DNA of 32,105 bases from Marinobacter sp. SS5-14b (GTDB taxonomy: Bacteria; Pseudomonadota; Gammaproteobacteria; Pseudomonadales; Oleiphilaceae), in contig NZ_JASSVM010000015.1 of assembly GCF_030541005.1 (NCBI RefSeq), forward strand, positions 1 through 32,105, in the 5' to 3' direction. Positions 28,687-32,105 of this stretch are shown piece by piece. Position numbers and translations under genes: made by a program. How positions within the stretch are numbered: the stretch's first letter is position 1; each line of letters begins with the position of its first letter. Under the pieces are notes generated by a model, which worked only from the letters and a program-made list of their open reading frames with translations, had not been told where the DNA came from and did not search any database.

Positions 28687-30108
28687 ATGAGTCGTTTCAC
28701 TTTAGAGCCAGGAAACTGGTACGCAATGGAAATTATCAGTCCGGAGTTTGGTGCTGATATTCGCCGCTACTCGCCCATCCGAATTGATAAGGTGGCGTTA
28801 GCGGGAAATGGCTCCCGACGTTTCGATTTGTCGTTTTTCCATGCGGCTTATCCAGAGGGCGTCCAAGATAAGGTGTATTCCATTCAGACAATTCAGCGCA
28901 GTGACCATTTTTTGATTGGGCAGGTTGTTGGTACCCAGCGGTTGGTGTTTTTTCTGGCGCTTTCGGATACTTGGCTCAACCAGCATTTTGATGATCATTC
29001 TTTGAACTACCTGCGAGGCCTCCAAAAAACGTCTGGGCCAGATCCGCAAGATCGTTATATCGCTTGCCTTTTGGGCGGAGCCATCGGTGATGCGCTTGGC
29101 GCTTCGGTGGAGTTTATGTCTCGGGACGAAATCATAGATCGATTCGGCCCGTCGGGCATCAGGGACTACGCCGAAGCCTACGGTGGCAAAGGGAAAATTA
29201 CTGACGACACACAGATGACCCTATTCACCGCAGAAGGTTTGTTGCGGGGGCAGATGCGGGGTGTTAGTAAGGGTGTAACGGACTTTGGTCACACGGTTGC
29301 TAATGCCTATTTGCGCTGGCTGGCTACTCAAGGCTATGACAGCGGCGCAGTAAAAACTGATAGAGATGGTTGGCTGTTCCAGCAGCGGAGGCTGCACAAC
29401 CAGCGCGCCCCGGGTATGACCTGCCTGAGTGCCTTGAGAGATTATTCTGGCCTCCCGGGCATTGCAGGTAACGACAGTAAAGGTTGTGGAGGGGTAATGC
29501 GCGTTGCCCCTGTGGGACTGTTCTGGTGGTCCTTCAAGCGGAATGTTGACGTCCAGAGAGTGTTCAAAGAAGGGTGTCTGTGTGCCGGGCTTACCCATGG
29601 CCATCCAAGTGGCTATCTAAGCGGTGGTGCGCTGTCGGTTATGATTTTCGAATTATTGAATGGACAGACGTTGCGAGAGGCTCTCGATACCGCGAAGGCG
29701 ATTCTGGCGGCACATTTAGGGCATGAGGAAACGTTGACTGCCTTGGACAAAGCGATTGAGCTCAGCCAGTCTGATATTCCTCACGACATCGCAATTCGGG
29801 AGCTCGGCGAGGGCTGGGTTGCTGAAGAAGCGCTCGCCATCTCTGTCTATTGCGCGTTAGTTTCGGAAACTTTTGAACAAGGTATTGTGCTGGCGGTAAA
29901 TCACGATGGTGATTCGGATTCAACGGGCACGATTACCGGCAGCATTCTTGGGGTGATGCTCGGAACTGGCGCAATTCCACAGCGATGGCTGGAGCCTCTA
30001 GAGCTCCGTGAGGTTATTGAAGCCGTGGCATCGGATCTGTGGACTTGTCAGAAGTGGCAGACCTTCATGGATGATGACCGACTTTGGGATCGTTACCCAG
30101 GGCACTGA
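28687..30108 (+). CDS. ADP-ribosylglycohydrolase with extra N-terminal domain
   Basis: This 473-residue protein joins an uncharacterised N-terminal domain (about residues 1-115) to a DraG/ARH-type ADP-ribosylglycohydrolase. The catalytic domain begins RYIACLLGGAIGDALG; GAIGDALG lies at 131-138, the metal-binding TDDTQMT at 172-178 and NHDGDSDSTG at 405-414, so both magnesium-binding clusters are intact. Enzymes of this family hydrolyse the bond between ADP-ribose and a target side chain or nucleobase. It is the last gene of the plus operon, 13 bp after the helicase. No ADP-ribosyltransferase is seen in the window, so the modified substrate is unknown; it could reverse a phage- or host-made mark, act as an immunity function, or bind an ADP-ribose-type signal. 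The first two possibilities are inference. The ribosome site is weak. Confidence 0.88.
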   Translation: MSRFTLEPGNWYAMEIISPEFGADIRRYSPIRIDKVALAGNGSRRFDLSFFHAAYPEGVQDKVYSIQTIQRSDHFLIGQVVGTQRLVFFLALSDTWLNQHFDDHSLNYLRGLQKTSGPDPQDRYIACLLGGAIGDALGASVEFMSRDEIIDRFGPSGIRDYAEAYGGKGKITDDTQMTLFTAEGLLRGQMRGVSKGVTDFGHTVANAYLRWLATQGYDSGAVKTDRDGWLFQQRRLHNQRAPGMTCLSALRDYSGLPGIAGNDSKGCGGVMRVAPVGLFWWSFKRNVDVQRVFKEGCLCAGLTHGHPSGYLSGGALSVMIFELLNGQTLREALDTAKAILAAHLGHEETLTALDKAIELSQSDIPHDIAIRELGEGWVAEEALAISVYCALVSETFEQGIVLAVNHDGDSDSTGTITGSILGVMLGTGAIPQRWLEPLELREVIEAVASDLWTCQKWQTFMDDDRLWDRYPGH

Positions 30109-30164
30109 GGGAGTGTTGCACGCCCCCGAGCGGAGGTCACTCGTGGCGTGCTGCCAGTGTTTTT
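30103..30164 (+). terminator. Probable intrinsic terminator of the plus operon
   Basis: A strong hairpin lies just after the stop codon. Its main arms are GCACGCC (30118-30124) and GGCGTGC (30145-30151), with inner arms CGAG (30127-30130) and CTCG (30140-30143). An outer pair CACTG (30103-30107) and CAGTG (30155-30159) could close the base. Five Ts follow at 30160-30164. The left outer arm overlaps the last codons. No A-run precedes the left side, so it should act only on plus-strand transcripts. Confidence 0.6.
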
Positions 30165-30253
30165 ATTCGGCACCGCTGGCTGACCATTGCTTGCTCATGT
30201 CGAAAGCACCAAGAATTCTGCTTTCTGTGAGCTAACCAAATGATCGTTACGAT

Positions 30254-31024
30254 TCAGAATTGGACTTCGTCCGTTTGCGTTCCCTTTCTATTAGAACTAC
30301 TGACGCCCGCTAAGTAACCCTTCCGATAGCCACGAGGACGCTTCCATTCATTCAGTCTGATTTTCTTCAAGGCCACATTCCTTTTGTGAGAAATGCTCTG
30401 GAAGCCTTCGCTGCGGCTGAATTGACCTTCGAAGACGCTCCAGGTTACCTCCCTAGCCAGGGATTCCAATTTCTCTTGTGTAGCGTCTACAGCGCCGGTC
30501 TGAACCAAATTGCTAAGACGATCGACCATGTCGTAGAAGAACTGGATTGGATCAGATTCTGTCGCTGTGCCATCCCGCTCGATTTTCTCCAAAAACTCAG
30601 ACAAGCTCCAAATTTCTCCCGCCTCGTGGTGAATAAAGGGTTGTCGGACCGGCATTTTGTGAATTTCTTCCAGCAAAGCATCCGGAATCGCTGGTCGAGT
30701 CGTGGAAGAGATTCTCATTTTAGTACCCTGTCCTGTTGGTAGGGACCGACCATGACGGGTGATCAAGCCGGCGTTTACCAACTGGGAATTCGCACGATTT
30801 ATCGTTGACGGAGTTGAATTCAAGGCAGAAGCCAATGCGTTGATCGACAAGCTGGTTTGGTAGTCATTGTTCCGCCAGAGAAAGTGGTAGTAAATGTACA
30901 GCTGGAGGGCAGTGGTGGAGATCTCCGACCTAATCTTGTTCAGGTAGAGGATGATCACTAGTGGAATGTTGACGTAAAGTCCGGTTTCGACGCTGAAATC
31001 CATAATACGTTGGTCTGAGTTCAT
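30254..31024 (-). CDS. Winged-helix DNA-binding regulator
   Basis: The protein has 256 residues. Residues about 35-95 (TALQLYIYYHFLW, then SINALASALNSTPSTINRANSQLVNAGLITRHGR) form a clear winged helix-turn-helix, with the recognition helix around TPSTINRANSQL. The C-terminal 150 residues are helical and basic near the end (KRPRGYRKGYLAG), with no domain I recognise. The ATG at 31024 is preceded by a GGGGAA ribosome site 5 bases upstream. It converges on the plus operon, 145 bp away. It could repress one of the defence operons, or belong to a mobile-element backbone; similar domains occur in regulators and in replication-initiation-type proteins of integrated elements. The target is not shown by sequence. 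Confidence 0.7.
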   Translation of the reverse strand: MNSDQRIMDFSVETGLYVNIPLVIILYLNKIRSEISTTALQLYIYYHFLWRNNDYQTSLSINALASALNSTPSTINRANSQLVNAGLITRHGRSLPTGQGTKMRISSTTRPAIPDALLEEIHKMPVRQPFIHHEAGEIWSLSEFLEKIERDGTATESDPIQFFYDMVDRLSNLVQTGAVDATQEKLESLAREVTWSVFEGQFSRSEGFQSISHKRNVALKKIRLNEWKRPRGYRKGYLAGVSSSNRKGTQTDEVQF

Positions 31025-31417
31025 TTGTTTTCCCCAAGAGATTGAATGTATTCGGGGCTAAGATTACTCACGATGCAGAAGTCAGTGTTCTGTGTAATTT
31101 CGGGATTTCAGTGATTAGAGGAGTTGACAGGCCAAGTACTTGCTTCGATGTTGGGCGCCCTATTAGTTCTTCCTGGCGGGGAATGGTTGATCATGAGTAC
31201 TTCTCAAATGGAGAGTTTTTATTCCTATATTACCTTCGCACTGAGCTTTTCCGACGTTCGGACAGGGTTATAGCAAGCTTGCGACGGGCCAGAGGGGCAC
31301 CTATCGAAGTTGGCGCTGCGTTCCCGCTGGACTGCAGCAACGAGGTGTACACCGCCGAACAGCAGAACGGCACTCGAAGCCCAGGCTCAAGTGCGGCGAG
31401 GCTTGAAAGGAAAAGCG
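31025..31417. other. 393-bp stretch without a confident gene
   Basis: This gap lies between the divergent winged-helix gene and the small zinc-type gene and should hold their promoters. An exact TTGACA -35 hexamer occurs at 31124-31129 on the plus strand, but no good -10 follows at 17 or 18 bases. An open frame from a TTG at 31042 runs through the region to 31509, but its composition looks random and it overlaps the better-supported gene that starts at 31418. No repeats or RNA genes were seen. Confidence 0.4.
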
Positions 31418-31981
31418 ATGGCATTTGTATGGGAGTCCCTGAAGCGGGCCTTCAGCAAACCTCACAGAGAACAACAGCGAATGGACCGGGAGGTTCAGGC
31501 GTTCCTTGAGACCCTGCCGCCCTGCCACCAGTTCCTGCTTGTGGCATCTCCAGAACTCGGTGAAGGCGAGTATTCATGTGGCGTTGTTTTGCCTGCCCAT
31601 GAGCTATTGGCGTGGTATCGCAAAGAGGCAGAACAGACCACCATTTATTCTTGGGATGCCAAGGTGAGACGCCGGGCCATGCCACTATGGCTTGAGCAAG
31701 CCCGAATCAAAGATGGGAAGGTAACAGACCTACCACGGAGTGTCTTCTGCGATGTTCGAGGCTCCATCGCTGATTGGGTCGAGGCAGGCCAAGCCCACGT
31801 ATGGTGTTATCACTGTGAAAGCTGGGTTGATGAAGTCGCAATGTCTAAGACCGATGAGAGCCACTTGGGCAGGCTCAGCTCTTCCTGGACAGACGTTTGG
31901 TTCTGCCCCCAGGGTCACAAGATGCATGAAGAGAGACAGGAAATCCGTTGGATTTACGGTAAAAGGCGGAGCGTTTCTTGA
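31418..31981 (+). CDS. Small hypothetical protein with CxxC/CxxGH zinc-type motif
   Basis: The preferred ATG at 31418 is preceded by AAAGGA seven bases upstream and gives 187 residues; an upstream frame extension from 31310 reads like noncoding DNA and was rejected. I do not recognise the family. The N-terminal half is helical and basic (WESLKRAFSKPHREQQRMDREV). A CYHC pair at about residue 137 and a CPQGH motif near 169 could together bind one zinc ion, as in zinc ribbons. No membrane segment is present. The stop codon ends immediately before the presumed IS256-type terminal repeat, so the C-terminus may have been trimmed by that insertion. Function is unknown; it is not clearly part of either defence operon. 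Confidence 0.55.
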   Translation: MAFVWESLKRAFSKPHREQQRMDREVQAFLETLPPCHQFLLVASPELGEGEYSCGVVLPAHELLAWYRKEAEQTTIYSWDAKVRRRAMPLWLEQARIKDGKVTDLPRSVFCDVRGSIADWVEAGQAHVWCYHCESWVDEVAMSKTDESHLGRLSSSWTDVWFCPQGHKMHEERQEIRWIYGKRRSVS

Positions 31982-32105
31982 GGAGAGCCTGTAAACCAAA
32001 TTGTGTAACTGCCCACGACTGAGTAATCTTTTCAAAAGGATACCATCGTGGGTACACAAGTGGACCAAGAAAAACTCAAAGCTATGGCTGCCGAGCTGGC
32101 CAAGG
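31982..32105 (+). mobile_element. Left end of an IS256-like insertion sequence (partial)
   Basis: The stretch CCTGTAAACCAAATTGTGTA, starting near 31988, resembles the terminal repeats of IS256 (mutator) elements, where a TGTGTAA core is common. A short leader with an AAAGGA ribosome site follows, then a coding start at 32048 whose first residues suit an IS256 transposase. The exact outer boundary is uncertain by several bases, and the right end lies outside the window. Confidence 0.55.
32048..32105 (+). CDS. Probable IS256-family transposase, N-terminal fragment (partial)
   Basis: Translation from GTG 32048 gives MGTQVDQEKLKAMAAELAK and runs off the window. The helical KLKAMAAELAK start resembles IS256-family transposases as I remember them, and AAAAGGA sits seven bases upstream. 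Nineteen codons are too few for proof; the catalytic DDE domain lies beyond the window. The assignment rests partly on the repeat-like sequence just upstream. Confidence 0.5.
   Translation, partial: MGTQVDQEKLKAMAAELAK

Noticed and set aside
22234..30108. Dpd (7-deazaguanine DNA modification) cluster
   Set aside because: PLD and helicase subunits occur in both, but no DpdA transglycosylase-like protein is seen in the window.
31042..31509. Plus-strand open frame of 155 codons from a TTG start
   Set aside because: No recognisable motif, an odd start codon, and overlap with the better-supported gene at 31418 in another frame.
1..32105. CRISPR array, tRNA or rRNA genes
   Set aside because: No regularly spaced direct repeats, cloverleaf-like sequences or conserved rRNA stretches were noticed on either strand.

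Overview
The window is a large antiviral defence island in what looks like a gammaproteobacterium. Base composition is moderate (about half G+C by eye), and the flanking IS3-type and IS256-type elements resemble those I associate with marine gammaproteobacteria such as Marinobacter or Pseudomonas relatives; the genus is a guess. No housekeeping gene, rRNA, tRNA, integrase or CRISPR array is visible. Almost all of the DNA encodes ATPases, helicases, nuclease-like proteins and one DNA methyltransferase.

Layout. Positions 1-121 are the end of an IS3-family element (transposase C-terminus plus terminal repeat). A seven-gene minus-strand operon runs from about 21963 down to 122. In transcription order it encodes: a 1739-residue DEAD/DUF1998 helicase with zinc ribbons and a Vsr-like C-terminus; a 944-residue SNF2 helicase (DrmD-like); a 1396-residue Eco57I-type N6-adenine methyltransferase (DrmMI-like); a 414-residue degenerate phospholipase-D-like coiled-coil protein; an 896-residue UvrD-like SF1 helicase; an 1130-residue Dna2/UPF1-like SF1 helicase with a C-terminal Vsr-like nuclease; and an EVE-domain McrB-like ATPase. 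The IS3 element cuts the last gene just after its Walker A half.

A divergent plus-strand operon (22234-30108) encodes a DUF6361-like protein, a phospholipase-D-family protein with two intact HxK motifs, an 1134-residue SF2 helicase, and an ADP-ribosylglycohydrolase with an extra N-terminal domain. It ends in a probable intrinsic terminator. A convergent winged-helix regulator (30254-31024), a small zinc-binding-type protein (31418-31981) and the start of an IS256-like element close the window.

How the genes may work together (inference). The first four minus-strand genes look like a DISARM class 1 relative: methylation by the MTase would mark self DNA, while the SNF2 and DUF1998 helicases with nuclease-like domains act on unmarked DNA. 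They differ from textbook DISARM in that separate drmA and drmB genes are replaced by one giant protein resembling the DUF1998 helicases of Druantia (DruE) and DISARM. The two SF1 helicases and EVE-McrB may be a second, modification-sensing module, separated by larger gaps of 111 and 181 bp. The plus-strand DUF6361/PLD/helicase/ADP-ribosylglycohydrolase operon is the best candidate for a poorly described system. Family assignments were made by reading motifs; no database search was run.
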